A stretch of DNA of 64,000 bases, from positions 34,524,996 through 34,588,995 of the forward strand of contig NC_064756.1 in NCBI RefSeq assembly GCF_011397635.1, read 5' to 3'. The DNA comes from Epinephelus fuscoguttatus. Lineage: Eukaryota; Chordata; Actinopteri; Perciformes; Serranidae. This document shows, piece by piece, positions 1-12,559 of the stretch (the stretch's first letter is position 1; every line of letters starts with the position of its first letter). The notes below the pieces were generated by a model. That model was not told where the DNA came from and did no database searches. It worked only from the letters and a program-made list of their open reading frames with translations. Made by a program: the position numbers and the translations under genes.

Positions 1-1218
1 GCCATTGACACCAGGATTAGACAGGAGCAAGCAGGCTTCAGGAAGGGAAGAGGACGTATGGACCAGATCTTTGCTCTGCGTAACATCATAGAGCAGTGCT
101 TGGAATGGAACACGCCCCTCTACATCAACTTCTTGGACTTCAGGAAGGCCTTCGACAGTGTCCAACGAAACACCCTCTGGAAGATACTGCACTCCTATGG
201 AATACCATCAAAGATGATCTCAATCATAAAAACATTCTATGAACATTTTGAGTGTAGTGTCATCATGGGAAATGACCTCTTTGAGTGGTTTTCCGTGCAG
301 TCCGGAGTGAGACAGGGTTGCATCATCTTGCCGATCCTCTTCCGGGTCGCCATAGACTGGATCACAACCAACACCACAGCAGACAGACCCAGAGGCATCC
401 AATGGACTCTGTTCTCCTAGCTGGAAGATCTTGAATTCGCTGACGATCTTGCTCTTCTAACAACCAACCAGTACAACATGCAGGCTAAAACTGATAGGCT
501 GAACAACTTTGCCAGACAAGTTGGACTCAGTATCAACACCTCCAAAACACAAGTGATGTGTGTCAACTCCATCCCCACAGCACCCATCCTTGTTAATGAG
601 GAACCACTTGAGTTTGTGGAAGATTTCACCTATCTGGGCAGTCTCATCAGTAAGGACAGTGGGGCATCAAAAGACATCAAAGCAAGGCTGGGAAAGGCTC
701 AGGGTGCCTTCTCCCAACTCCGTCCCATCTGGAGATAAAAAAAAATACAGCCTTAAAATGAAGATATAACAGCAATGTAAAGTCTGTTCTGCTGTACGGT
801 TCAGAGAGCTGACGAGTTGTCAAAACAGACATGAGGAGAATGGAAGTGTTCCATAATGGATGCCTCCAACAAACATGTCAAATATTTTGGCCTAATAAGA
901 TCTCTAACAATGAACTGTACATGAAAACGGGAAGCCGGAGCATCACCAAGGAGATTACGCACAGATGGCTAGGACATGTGTTGAGGATGGAGCAGGACCG
1001 CATCACAAAAGTCGTCTTAAGATGGACACCACCAGGCAAAAGAAAACCTGGGAGGCCCAAAACCACCTGGCGCAGAACTGTGACACAAGAGCTGGAACAG
1101 ATGAACCTTCCATGGGGAGAGGCATAACGTGCTGCCAGGGACCGAATGCAATGGAGAGTGCTCATTGAAGCCTTATGTCCCATAGGGGATGAAGAGGAGT
1201 AAGTAAGTAAGTAAGTAA
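1..1218 (+). mobile_element. Non-LTR retrotransposon (LINE), 3' part, decayed
   Basis: This is the 3' end of a reverse-transcriptase retrotransposon broken by stops and frameshifts. Bases 58-420 encode part of an RT domain: FLDFRKAFDSV at 130-162 resembles RT motif A and SGVRQG (301-318) resembles motif B. A second frame at 478-738 continues with residues such as TYLGSLISKDSG. Bases 831-1127 encode the C-terminal region typical of such elements (WLGHVLRM, then GKRKPGRPKTTWRR). The coding remnant ends in GDEEE, and a short GTAA repeat follows directly at 1199-1218, a typical LINE 3' tail. The 5' part lies outside the window or is lost. The clade was not resolved. It is not a host gene. Confidence 0.88.
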
Positions 1219-1219
1219 G
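1199..1219. repeat. (GTAA)n microsatellite at LINE 3' end
   Basis: About five GTAA units follow the last coding remnant of the retrotransposon. Their position fits a target-primed reverse transcription tail rather than an independent microsatellite. Confidence 0.85.
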
Positions 1220-2629
1220 CAGTCATGAGCACGAGCGTCACATCCTTCTGTATGCTGATATGGTTGGCAGGTGTAGTTTGGTAGAAAGAAAATAGTTCCT
1301 ACATGAAACTGCTCACAACAAGGTCTGTGACTTATCTTGAGTAACTATGTCATGATTTCTGGAAAGAGACATTGCTGTTGAGTTCTTAAAATGCATTTTT
1401 TTCAGTGTTTTGAGAACCACAGTGCCATGTAGTCCCATTATATTGGAGAAAAAGCAGACGTCTCTACGGCCGATACCTCCTACACTAAGCAACTCACACC
1501 AAAATGATCTAGACTGATAAATAGCACTACAGGCATGAAGTAAATTATGTGGTTTTGATTTTGGGGTGAACTGTCCCTTTAAAATGATGAGCTGATTTCC
1601 TTTTTTATGCTTAAAATAACCTTCAGTATTTAATTGTTATAAAGGACATCATGATCCATCACTAAGTACCTGAGTTTAACAGTTGAGGCCAAGACAAACA
1701 ATTTTGCATCAGTGGTTTTATTTCACTAATGTAACTGAAAGTCGTGATTTCTTCAAGTATGGGCCTTTCTCCATCGTCACCACTATCCAGCCTCAACTTG
1801 TGTGTGTGTTGTGTGCCACTGTCTGATGCTGAGGGAAGTGTCACTAGGTGAGAATAAGACTCTTATCTCCTCACCTGTCAATCATTTTCCATAAGCCGAT
1901 TTGAGAATAATGAGCTAACAGGGGATTGAGACGACTTCTAGGTGAAAAGGCAACAACCACCTTGTGATGAGATGACAGACGGTCACATGCAGCAGTGTAT
2001 CTACGCATACAGTAGGGGTTTTAAGCAAAACATTGCTTGAAATTAAGTCCAATTACAACATGTTTGATGAGATGAAAATAGCTGCAGGCAAATAGAGTGA
2101 GGCTTGATATTTTTAATAAGCCTGTGTTTTTTTCTTTTGGAGTGCTGTGGCTGCAACATCTCTACATGAATGGCCACCTCAGCAAACCCTGTGAGGGAGG
2201 ATGAAGGGGGGAGAGAAGGGGGAGTGTAGTATTAGCAGAGAGCCTGAGGTGGTAAGAAGCTCAATAGGGAAAACACAGCTAATCCAATACTCAATGAGGA
2301 GGGGAAACAAAATCACTTTGGCACTCTAAAACATAATTATTGCTCGAAAGTGTTGAACCTGTGTGGCTGGCTTATGACATTTCATTTATTCAATTCAGAT
2401 ACCCAAAACATGTGTCCAGAATGCTCTTCTCTCAAGCCTGCCGTTGTTGTGTTTTTGTTGTGAAACAGCCCTGAGGGACATATCGATATTTTAGCAAGAT
2501 GTAATCTATTATCTCTGCTACAGACAAGGACTAACAAGAGATCCTGTTTGTGTGCCAAGCACTTTGGGCAAAATGCAAATGCAGCAGCTCAATCTCCCGT
2601 CTGGGCTGCACACAGCTGATGAGGGCTGA

Positions 2630-2631
<2 letters not shown>
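1220..2631. other. Intergenic stretch, nothing recognised
   Basis: This is AT-rich sequence with short open frames only. No recognisable exon, RNA gene or intact repeat was found. A purine-rich stretch lies near 2198-2230. Confidence 0.5.
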
Positions 2632-2703
<72 letters not shown>

Positions 2704-2705
2704 TG
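2632..2705. repeat. (TG)n microsatellite
   Basis: About 34 uninterrupted TG units are followed by a short GC/GTGC extension. Open frames reading CVCVCV or THTHTH across it are repeat artefacts. Alternating purine-pyrimidine DNA of this length can adopt the Z-form. Confidence 0.98.
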
Positions 2706-3447
2706 CGCACGCTGCAGTACGGCTGGGTTTTACGCGCCACTACAGAAGAAATGCAGCCTTTGTACTCTGTCCTTCCCTGAAAAACAATACATGGAGAAAG
2801 TCGGGGCTCATGACTCTTTCATTTTTTTCCCCCATGAATGTTCACCCACCGCTCTCTGCCTTTGGAGGCCTGAATTATTTATCTTACATAAGGAAAGAAA
2901 TGCAAAGGGATACAAGGACAATCAAAATGGAGAGAGCTCAGCGTGAGATGCACAAACACACCCTCCTACACATTCACATGTCAGGCATCACCCCCCAACC
3001 CACATAGGCAGGTTTACATAAATACACACAGAGTCTGAATATGGATGCATGGTTCAGTGATCATGGATGCCTGAGAAAGTGTCATCATTTACATGCTTGG
3101 AGATAGCTTTGTTCTCTATATTTGGAGTGCTGGTCTGTCTGAATTAACGGGGGAGGGAGACCTAAGGGAAGACAGAGAGAAAGAGAGAGTGGAGGGGTGA
3201 GGTTTTCTCAGGAGGAGAGAGATTAATGTACCAACAAATTGATTACACGGCGAGCTGTGAGGGGGACAAAAAGTGATGCACTGTCAAGGAGGAGAGTTTG
3301 GGGACCAACAAGTCAAAACAGCAGCTTGTTGTGATGTTAACACCTGAGAGATACCTCTGATTCAAGAGTAGCATCTTGAGTCTCATCTCAAAGTGTCCAT
3401 CAAATGATGTTTTCTGTATGACATGAGATGAAAAGAAGAGGCTTGCT

Positions 3448-3600
3448 TTAAAGGGATAGTTTGGATCTTTTGAAGTGAGGTACTTATTGATAGTCAGTGT
3501 ATTACACACAGTAGACACGCCCCCAGTTTGTGGAAGTAGGCAACAGTACCTCCTTAGAAGCTAAGTACTGCTGTAGATGGGGTCAGCATCAAAATGTCTT
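3448..3600. mobile_element. Fragment of a fold-back (MITE-like) element
   Basis: The stretch begins with AAAGGGATAGTTTGGATC and contains GTGAGGTACTTATTGATAG, a TGTATTACA block and CTGCTGTAGATGGGG. The same modules in the same order start the complete fold-back element near 53165, so this looks like a truncated copy of that family. Confidence 0.7.
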
Positions 3601-3729
3601 CTAGCCACCTAAAAAAAGTCAGTATCAGTTTCTCCATTGAGAAAAATGATTTAACATCACTAAACACAGACGGTGTTGATGTGTTACACTTGAGATGTGG
3701 ATTTAATGTATGTGCATTCAGAATATATT

Positions 3730-4530
3730 TTGACCCATTCACCTTTTTTCACATTTTGTCATGTTGCAGCTTAGAACTGAGGCCAACATGTTACTTTGGT
3801 TTCAGCAAACCAAAGAATCTTGTTTCTCACAGGCTTTAAGTCCTTTAGGTGCTTTCATGTGTCTTTCACTGAGGACAGACTGTTGCAGTGATGGTTGTCC
3901 CTCAGGAAGTTTCTCCCATCTCCACACAGGACCTCTGGAGTCCAGCCAGAGAGACCATTGGGTTTTTGGTCACCTCTCATCGTTTTTTTTACCAAGGCCT
4001 CTTTCCCCCAGTTGCTGTTTGGTGGAGCATTTAAGAATTATGGATGCCACTGTGCTCTCAAGAAACTTTGATGCAGCAGAAATATTTTCGGTTCCTCAAC
4101 ATTCCTCCTCCTGTTTCTGAGCTCTGCAGGCCGTTCCTTCCCCCTCAAGGCTTGATGTTTTTCTCTGATGTGTATTGTTAGGTGTGAGACTGTATAAAGA
4201 CAGGTGTGTGCCTTCCTATTTGTTGAGTTTCCTAAGAGGGACCTCATTTGCACATTTCCAGGTAAAAACACTCAGGTGCAAGAATACTTCACTGCAGGTC
4301 ATAAAAGAGGTTTACACATGGTAAATAGTGTATTTTTCTTTACAGGCAACATTATAATCTGCTAAATCTTCCTCAGGCCTTCCTCCCCTATCAGTTGAAT
4401 TGATCACAGGTGGAGTCCAGTCGAGGTGTGGAAACAAGATGATAAAGAAAAATGGAAGGCACCTGAGTTCATTTTCAAGTGCTCTCACAAAGGGTTTGAA
4501 TACTTATTTAAATGTGATGCTTCAGCTTTT
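3730..4530 (-). mobile_element. Tc1/mariner-type transposon remnant
   Basis: Read on the minus strand, about 3850-4010 encodes a decayed Tc1 transposase fragment with the recognisable stretch EVTKNPMVSL followed by LQRSCVEMGE. The flanking sequence (a CACATTTTGTCATGTTGCAG module at the left and CAAAGGGTTTGAATACTTA at the right) matches, from memory, a Tc1-like family abundant in teleosts. Stops interrupt every frame, so the copy is dead. Terminal repeats were not defined exactly. Confidence 0.75.
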
Positions 4531-4712
4531 TCTTTTTGATGAATGTTTGTCATTACTGAGTACTGAGTGGGTAGATTGATGAGGGAAATGAATTTGAATG
4601 ATTTTAGCATAAACTGCAATATAACAAAATGTGTAGCTACACAACATGTGGGGTGATAGCATAACATAAAACAATGTCTCAATGGTGTTCATTATATCTT
4701 TAGTCTCTGATG

Positions 4713-5020
4713 ATGATTTTAGTTGTTCTTTTATCTCAGACATGTGTTAGGATGTTAAATACCTTGACATGTTTCGGCAGAAACTTCCGCTTTCCTCAGA
4801 AGTGTCACTTAGTGATGGTTGTGACATGTCTTTATCAACTGATCTGTCAACAGGACGGTCACGCCTCCCTAATATCAGCTGATTGACAGATTAGCTGATA
4901 AAGACATGTCACAACCACCACCAAGTGACACTTCTGAGGAAGGCGGAAGTTTCCACCAAAACATGTCAAGGTATGTAACATCCTAACACACGTCTGAGAT
5001 AAAAGAACAACTAAAATCAT
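4713..5020. mobile_element. Near-perfect fold-back element, about 308 bp
   Basis: The left arm (4713-4851) starts ATGATTTTAGTTGTTC and the right arm (4874-5020) ends with its reverse complement, GAACAACTAAAATCAT. The arms also share TCTCAGACATGTGTTAGGATGTT, TGACATGTTT, CAGAAGTGTCACTTAG and GACATGTC in mirrored order. Only about 20 bases form the loop. No coding capacity is present. The structure fits a miniature inverted-repeat element. Confidence 0.85.
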
Positions 5021-6720
5021 ATATAAAACAATGTCCTTTAGTCATATTTTGATGAAACAATGACTCTTTGAAACATGTATAGAATAAGAACAAACATTTT
5101 GCAGTGAAAACTTGGAATCAAATGAAAAATGAAACTAATTAGACCAGACATAATTCAGGCAGACCACAGCTGTAACCCAAACTGTAACTACAAACTTTTT
5201 ACAGCCACATTTCAAGCCTGCAAGCAATGAGTGTTTGATACTTAAAAGATAGATTTTGTGTGGAGTATCACTTTAATGGTGGGGCAACAGAGAGTGTGAT
5301 TGAAAAGGAGATGGATGGAAAGATATGAAGGGTGTTCAGGAAAGTGACCACCCAAAGAGTAACAGTCCTGTCCACTTTATTGATGGGACACCGCCCCCAG
5401 CTCGGCCTAACTGTGATTGCTTCAGCAGCTCGATCCTTTTGAAATAGGACTGAGCTTCCAGAGGATTATTCATCTGTCCTCCGTCTCTTTTTGGCGCAGT
5501 CACAGTCAGTTTCTTTCCTCTCTAACATCCATCCTCAGGAGGGATATGCGAGCAGACAACACACCAACCTGGAACAAACCTCGACCAGATGGTTGGTAGG
5601 AGATGCTAGATAAAATATTAGGCCTATGGGGATAAGGTAAACATGGTAATTTAGCAAAACTTTGATAAACAAATGTTATCTGGCTGAGAGCAAAACTTTA
5701 TGCAGATCATAAAGACTTAAAGAATTGACTGATGTTTGGATAGTGCCAACATTATTCACTGAGTACAAAGACTGAAGTAATCTGCATGTTGCATTACTTT
5801 CTTCTATTTTCTTCCTTATGACTAACAAATCACAGCATTCACCTTGAAGTGACGTGCTAAGTGAAGTGATGACTTTATGTACTATTTCTCTAATGAGCCG
5901 AGTTTTTTTTTTACATCAATATAAGCGTTTCAAAGTGCTTAGCATTATAATAAACAGCTGAACTGATTGACTGAACAACATTAAGTTATTTGGAGGAACG
6001 TTTTTCACAGTGTAAAGATTATGGTGTTTCTAAACACCAACAATTTAACTCTGTTCATGTTTATTACAATAACTTCCTGTAACGCTATGTGGAATATTTG
6101 TAAATTACAAATACAATACTTTTGTTCACATTTGCTAATAATATCTTTTTGACTATATTCCTCCAAAAGTCCCCCCTGTATTGAGGAATGTTTATCCCTT
6201 TATTTAGAGCAGAGTGAAAGCAGTTTATGAAGCTGTACATTGCTGAAACCTCTAGTCTGACTCAGTGGATATAAACTGTGGCTATATAAGCCTGCCATTG
6301 GCTGGCTATTTAGGCTGATATTCTCCCTCCTCCTGCAATGGCATATTACTGTTTCCAAATCACCTTCACTATGGGCAACAAAACCAATTATCTCTGAGCT
6401 AACAACTTACATGCTGACTTTTGACAAAGATTTGGATTGTGCAGTAGGGCATGCCTTCTTTGTTCTTCTGGTGAATTGACAAAAAGATCTACATCAAATA
6501 AAAGAGCGCACCTCAGAAAAGCCCAGACTGTCTACAGGACTCTTCGATGTTGCCTGATATTGATCTGTTTTCTGACACAGCCAGTCAGAGTCGATTAGCA
6601 ACGTACTTAACTCTGGTAGCATGCACCAATGACATTGACCTCACCAATGTACTGATCCATTCCTCTTCACATGAGATTTGGTAATGTTGCCGTTGTAATG
6701 TTCTGCAAGAGCCAATACAG
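5021..6720. other. Intergenic stretch, nothing recognised
   Basis: AT-rich unique-looking sequence with no exon or RNA gene that I can support. Confidence 0.45.
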
Positions 6721-7050
6721 CTAGCAAATTGTCTGTGGTTTAATGGGTCCAGTGAGTTCCTTCAGAGCTAAAGTACAGGCAGGCTCCCCCTTTCCCTCAT
6801 ACAAGAGTTTCTCTGTCTCTATTGGAGACTTTGTGTCCAGTTCCTTTCCATTATCCTGTGGTGTCCTGCTGGGTGCAATTTTGGGTCCTCTGTTATTGTC
6901 TTTTGCTGCCTTTGGAACAGATCATAAACAGATTTAATATTACATGTCATTTATATGTGGATGATGTCCAACTCCATTTCTCATTCATAACTAATGGGCC
7001 TTCTAGGTTGTGGAGCCTCCTAGACTGCCTTAATGCTATTAGAGAATAAA
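6721..7050 (+). mobile_element. LINE reverse-transcriptase fragment (L2/CR1/Rex-like)
   Basis: Two overlapping frames together read as a broken RT core. One gives FSVSIGDFVSS followed by CGVLLGAILGPLL, a decayed form of the GVPQGSILGPLLF motif. The other gives FNITCHLYVDDVQLHF, which carries the catalytic-type Y-x-DD motif as YVDD, then LLDCLNAI. Motif order and spacing are those of L2/CR1-type elements. A frameshift separates the parts, so it is a dead fragment. Confidence 0.75.
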
Positions 7051-8058
7051 TGGCGGAAAGCTTTTTAATTTGTATTTATATGTTGTGGGTTTTTGTTGTG
7101 TATTGTGCATTGTTATTATGTAATGTGCTCATAGTTTTGCACTTTAAAATACATGGCTCGGGTGGTCATCTCAGCTTCAATGATTTGTTTCTTGTATGTT
7201 GAAAAATGCCCTTGTAAAGTTCATCTGAGGTCTTATCCACATTCTACCACAGTGAACAGCGACAAGGCAGACCACGCTATCTAACTGAGGTCACCACACA
7301 AAATGGTGGTATTACGCAACTCTCATCTGCACTCCACAGTCAACTGCAAAGCCCCCCCCCCATTTTGTTTGGTGCCCTTTGGTACATTTTTTTCCCAGAT
7401 GCAGCAAAATTTCCCACATCTTCCTCCTTTTATTCATTAACCTCACAGTGAACTTGAACAGCACCTCGTTATGAACATTTGAAAGGGACGGTGGAACAGC
7501 CACTAATCAGATCAGACAGCAAGAAAATACCAGGGCATACACACATACCAGGGTGACTATTCAGCACACACAATCATGAACACACACACTCACATGCACA
7601 TACACTACGTTTGAGAGCTGCTGCTGGATTTCGATGTAATGAAATTGTGGTAAATAATTAAATAACTGCTTGAGTGTCCATTTAAAGGAATGAGATGTGC
7701 AAAATGAGAGGAGAGCCTTGATGAAGAAAAAAAGCGTTGAGAGTTGAGTCATTCGTGCACTACTGTAGTGAGAGAGAGAGAGGAGGAGACATCCAAAGAG
7801 AGAGGATGAGAGATGGAGGATAGGATGGGGGTCTCGTGCTTTTTGGCAATTAAAGTGATTAATACCTTCCCGCCGAGGAGGTGGTGGGAGTGGGGGGTGC
7901 TTGGTTAATGGAGCCAGATTAAGAATAATTGCTGCTCGGGCAGTCAGTCTGTAAAGGACTCAAAGAGGCTGAGAACACCCAAAAGAGAGAGGAGAGGAGA
8001 CAGAGGTAAATGCAGAGGTTGTTCACACGCAGCGATGATACCCGTAGAGGGTCTGAGA
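7051..8058. other. Intergenic stretch with low-complexity runs
   Basis: A poly-C run lies near 7351-7360 and purine-rich GAGA tracts near 7770-7810. No gene was recognised. Confidence 0.45.
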
Positions 8059-8097
8059 GTGGATGAATGGATGGATGGATGGATGAATGGATGGAGG
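8059..8097. repeat. (GGAT)n microsatellite
   Basis: Tandem GGAT/GAAT units are visible directly. Confidence 0.9.
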
Positions 8098-8284
8098 GGA
8101 GAAGAATCGAGAACAGTGAGCTTTTTCAAGCATAGGGAGCAAACAAAGGCTTTTTTAAAAAAAAATACTTCCATATATTAGAGAAAGCTGTTACATGTTA
8201 GTTAGATAATAAGACTGATCAATTTCATCTCTGTGTTTACAGCCCTTGGACATGCTTATTGCAGCTTTGTACAAATGCCGAATT

Positions 8285-9285
8285 TTGGTATGGCTCAGCT
8301 CAGCTCAACTCGACTCGTTTTTGGTACCAAGTACTTTGTGTTCTCTGGCTGGACCATTCATTGGCATCCAAACAGTGGAGCCTGCTTTGGGTAGGGTACC
8401 CCGATGGATAACCGGCAAAAAAGATGGTTTGTTTTAATTTTATTTCTGGGTTCAGTTCTGGTGAAAATAGAACATGGGGGTGAGATTGCAGGTGTTGAAT
8501 GATAAATTTATTAAAAATGGAACCATAATGATACAAATTTAATGTAATGTCTTAATGTTTTAATCCTTTGGCAGCTGACTTTGTGTGTCAGCTCTGTCCT
8601 CTGCACTGGAATATGAGAGCTGCTTCAGTTGGGTGCTTTACTAACAGGCACATTAACTGTGGAGATGTACTGCTCAAAATGATGAGAATAAGCACAAAAA
8701 TCACATTTAAATTGTATTTCCTGAATTACCTTCATTGTAAAAATATCTAAGTTCCACAACTCTGAGGTGTCCCAAAATGATCACTTAAACATGCTACCTA
8801 ACCAAATTATTTAAACGGCACATGGTTGTTATAGGATTTGCGATCTTAGGTCGGACCACAGATCTTACACTGGTAGGTTGAGTTGGGTTGTGGAACTAAT
8901 TGGTCTTATGTGCTGGTGGTGGGGTGGGTGCAGTATTGCATGTCACGGTTCCGGTTCAGGAGTGGGTCTTGAAAATCAGACACATGCAGTTTTACAATCT
9001 GAGTTTAGTGAATTAAAAGATTGCTGTCACTACTGATAGTAGAGGATGACTTGTGATGAGCAAAGGCGATTCCAGTGGCGATCCTCTCTGACCAATCAGT
9101 GGTCTGCAGTGTACCAACTCCATCTCTGGTATCTGCTCGGCTGGCATGCAACCTTGACTGAGGTGACACCAAAAGCAGTGCCAGATACAAGTTTCTATTC
9201 ACAGCTTATGTTTACAGAAGCCAAAAAAGGAACTGTTCCAAGAGAGTCAAGTCGAGCTATGCCTTACCATGCAGTTTCAATGAGG
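8285..9285. mobile_element. Putative terminal-inverted-repeat element, about 1 kb
   Basis: The left end contains GGTATGGCTCAGCTCAGCTC followed by AACTCGACTCGTTTTTGGTA. The right end, near 9210-9285, read in reverse complement gives GGTAAGGCATAGCTCGACTTGACTC and a matching GGAACAGTTCC block. The ends are similar but diverged. No transposase frame is visible inside, so this would be a non-autonomous copy. Exact borders and target duplication were not resolved. Confidence 0.6.
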
Positions 9286-9289
9286 CAAA

Positions 9290-10640
9290 AGACTGTAAGC
9301 TTGGACAAAAGACAATGAGCTTTTGTATTGATGCCACGTCATCATAACTCTGAACCAATCACAACTGACTCTTGGATGTACTGGCTCTTTGTGAGTGTGT
9401 TTCTGACTGAAGTCCTTGTATTTTTTCAGTTTTCCTGACTCTGAAACATCAACAGAAAGCATAAGCATTTTGCTGCTAGTTTTTCTGGTATCATCATTTT
9501 ATGCACTACTGCTCAGCAGTCACATACGGACAAGAATCCATCATTTTCTTCATCATCAATAACCTCGGTAGACCACAGTGCAATTCTCTCACTAACATTT
9601 AGAGTCACAGGTGATCACAATGGCCTTACTATATTATGAAATTGCTCCTACTACTTACAGGCTTGATGTGTAACCCACAAAACAGCAGGTGGAGAAAATC
9701 AATTCTGGGAAATGTAGTATTTCACTCACTGAAACAGAGGTTGAGCCATTTTATGTAGGTAAATGTCATGACAAAAAATAGCTCTTGGATTACTGAATTT
9801 TACAGATGGGATTTTCCCCACATTGCTTTGCTTAAATGCTGCAAATTAAACTACCTAAACCCTTGAATAGTGAAATCGTTAACTGTGGTTACGACTAGAT
9901 GTAAAAAATTGCAGGGGAAAATGTCTCTCCCCGCACATCCTGCAGTGTTTTTTGTATCCATCCCTGTTATGACCCTCTATGCAGCAGCATCCATTGGGGA
10001 CACATCCATGTGACGTCATCCCCGACAGGAATTTCTTGTCGGACAGGGAGGGCAAAGAGAGAGAAGAGAGACACAAAGGAGGAGAAGGAGGAAAGAGATG
10101 AGGAATGAGAACATTACGCATTGGGTCGAACTCTGGCAGAGTGAGAGCTTAAGTGAAATGGTACCCCATGGGAGAGAGACCAATGGGGGGAAGAGAAATG
10201 GAGTGGGACTCCTTGCCAGTCTGATTTGTCTCCCAAAAAGAAAAAAAGAGTGAGATGAGGACACAAGAGATGGGGCAACTGAAAAAGTGAAGGACACACA
10301 GAGGAAAGATATGATAGTGAGACAGGGCTGTTTCAGGGTTTGGAGTGAAGGAGGAGGAGGAGGTTGTAGTGAGAGAAGAAGGCAGGGTTTTTACCAGTAT
10401 GGCCCTTGCTTAGCCTGTGCTGACGGACTTGTTGTCCTGAAGGCCTGAATGATTTATTAAAGTAAGGAGTGGCAGAGAAGAGGGCAGCCAGGCGAGCTCT
10501 GATTAACTGGGGGAGCGAGGGAGGACAAGCACTCCTCTATTATTCATTGCTCCACAGGAGCACAGAGCATAGCTAGAATAGCTGAGGTGTAGGGAAAGAC
10601 AGAAAGAAGCAGAAGTGGAGTGGACATTTTTGTAACACCC
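9290..10640. other. Intergenic stretch, purine-rich in part
   Basis: No exon was recognised. 10040-10380 is strongly purine-rich (GAGA/GGAG) on the plus strand. Confidence 0.45.
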
Positions 10641-10646
10641 CTCCCG

Positions 10647-10694
10647 CCCCCCCCCCCCCCCTTTTTTTTTGTTTGTTTGTTTGTTTGTTTGTTT
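10647..10694. repeat. Poly-C / poly-T / (GTTT)n low-complexity tract
   Basis: A run of C (10647-10661), a run of T (10662-10670) and six GTTT units (10671-10694) lie next to each other. Confidence 0.95.
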
Positions 10695-11344
10695 CCCCAG
10701 TTTTAGCATGTGCCCTTGATGCAGGGGTTCAGTTAAGCTCTGTTTCTGCAGGGCCACAAATCTGTCTGCCCACCTCAGTGTCTGAGCGAGAGTGGAGCAT
10801 GCATTCAAAAATGTAGACATGCACACACGCAAACAAATCCACACACACAGGGTCTCCCTTCGAGGCAATTTGCTGGCTGTCACATACAATACTCTCAAAT
10901 ATAAGAAGACATCAGTCCAGTTCTGGTCTGGACTATTAGAGAACAAACATGGCACGCGGTATGATTGCATCCGTCACCCAACTTTTCTCATAGCCCTGTG
11001 GAGCCACAAAAAAACAACACACATATACACACTTGTTTGTTGACCCTAAATAATGAAGCATAGCTCTTGCTGAGATTACATTATAAGATACTTTCCCGCT
11101 GCTGGTCTGACAGAACCAATCTCTTCAGAAGTATAACTGAGAGGGGAATCTGTTCAATACTTAAAAGGCAAAAACATACAACATTGATGACTCGTGGGTC
11201 CACTGGTTGCCATCTTTTGACAGAGACATTGTATACCCCAGTCATGTCTGCAGCAATGTCTGTGTGTATGGATTCGAGTGTTTCCAGCTTTTTTATATTT
11301 TTATTTTTGCCTCCATATTCACAGAGAAAAATATGAAATGAACA

Positions 11345-12062
11345 TCATTTTTAAAGGTCCAGTGTAAAGGACTTAGAGGGATATATTGGCAAAAAATTGA
11401 ATATTACATAATAAGTATGTTTTCCTTAGTGTATTATCACCTTAAAATAAGAATTGTTGCGTTGTTGTTACATTAGAATATTAGAATGAGCTGTTTATAT
11501 TTACAAAGGGAGTGGGTCCTCTTCCATGTAGTGTGTAATGTTGCACCTCCATATTTGAATCAACCTATATAGTTAGCAGCCCCTCTGATTTGTAACATGA
11601 AACCGCTTTATTCAGTGTTTTTACCAGCTTTAATCCCCAGGTTGATTTGTTTTGGAGAGGAAAAGACCTCTGCAGATAATGTGGCTCCTGGTAAAAACCT
11701 CCTAAACATCTGCATGTTAAGTTATCAGAGAAAATAGGAGAGCACACATTAGCAGGTGCTGGGCTAGCGACCCATCGCAACGAGTCAAACAGCACTAAAA
11801 TAAAAAAGATTTGTAACAAGAAACTGCTTTATTCTGTGGTTTTTTGTTTTTTTTTTACCAGTTTCAAACACCTAGTTTGTTTTTGTTGGAGAGGAAAACA
11901 CCTCTGCAGATAATTTAGCTCCATGTAAAAACTTCCTGAATAATGAGCACTGAAGGAATTATGACCAGGAGAAGTTTCAGCTGATTGTAGTCTGCAGTCT
12001 TCACTGCCAGATGCCACTAAATCCCCTTAAATCCAGCTTAATCTTACACACTGTTCCTTTAA
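11345..12062. mobile_element. Non-autonomous repeat with internally duplicated module
   Basis: The element starts TTAAAGGTCCAGTGTAA and ends TTACACACTGTTCCTTTAAA, which are imperfect inverted termini. Inside, a module running TTTGTAACATGAAACCGC ... GACCTCTGCAGATAATGTGG (about 11598-11707) recurs in diverged form at about 11811-11935. A third copy of the module sits in a ppp1r13l intron at about 24700-24925. No coding capacity is supported. Confidence 0.7.
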
Positions 12063-12514
12063 ATATTATTTCTTTTTCTTTTTTGTGACTTCAGGTCGTA
12101 ATAGTTTATTCTACTTGCTGTCAGTCAGGGCAGGTGAAATGGAGCACATTACATGTAATGGTCGAGTGGTTTATACATTATCCTTTCATTCCTCTGGACC
12201 GTATCCCATCAAACAGAAAACGCTGAGGCACTCAGTAAGGTATTCCATTCCCTCTATCACACACTTTTTTTCTCATCATTCAATTTTCGCATCCTGCTGT
12301 GTCATTGTCTCAGCCCTGCTATTTCTTTGCAGAACGTCCCCAGCTCTATTCTGTACTTTATGGCTGTAAAGCACGTCTGCTCTTAGTGCTCTTATGTGTT
12401 TATTTGACCGCAGCAGTTGAGGGTTGGCCTGTCGTGTCAAGTGGGGTTGTCAGACCCTGATGGGCCAAAAAGGGCTGGCTCCAATAATGGCCAGCATTGC
12501 TGAAATCATAGTGC

Positions 12515-12518
<4 letters not shown>

Positions 12519-12546
<28 letters not shown>
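12519..12546. repeat. (GT)n microsatellite
   Basis: Direct tandem GT units. Confidence 0.95.
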
Positions 12547-12552
<6 letters not shown>

Positions 12553-12559
12553 TGGTGAG

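Noticed and set aside
2531-3007. Open frames of 69-124 codons over the TG repeat
   Set aside because: They consist of CVCV or THTH runs made by the microsatellite, have no homologue that I recognise, and occur in several frames at once.
10503-10970. 155-codon minus-strand open frame
   Set aside because: It crosses the poly-C and GTTT tracts, shows no domain, and has no splice context.
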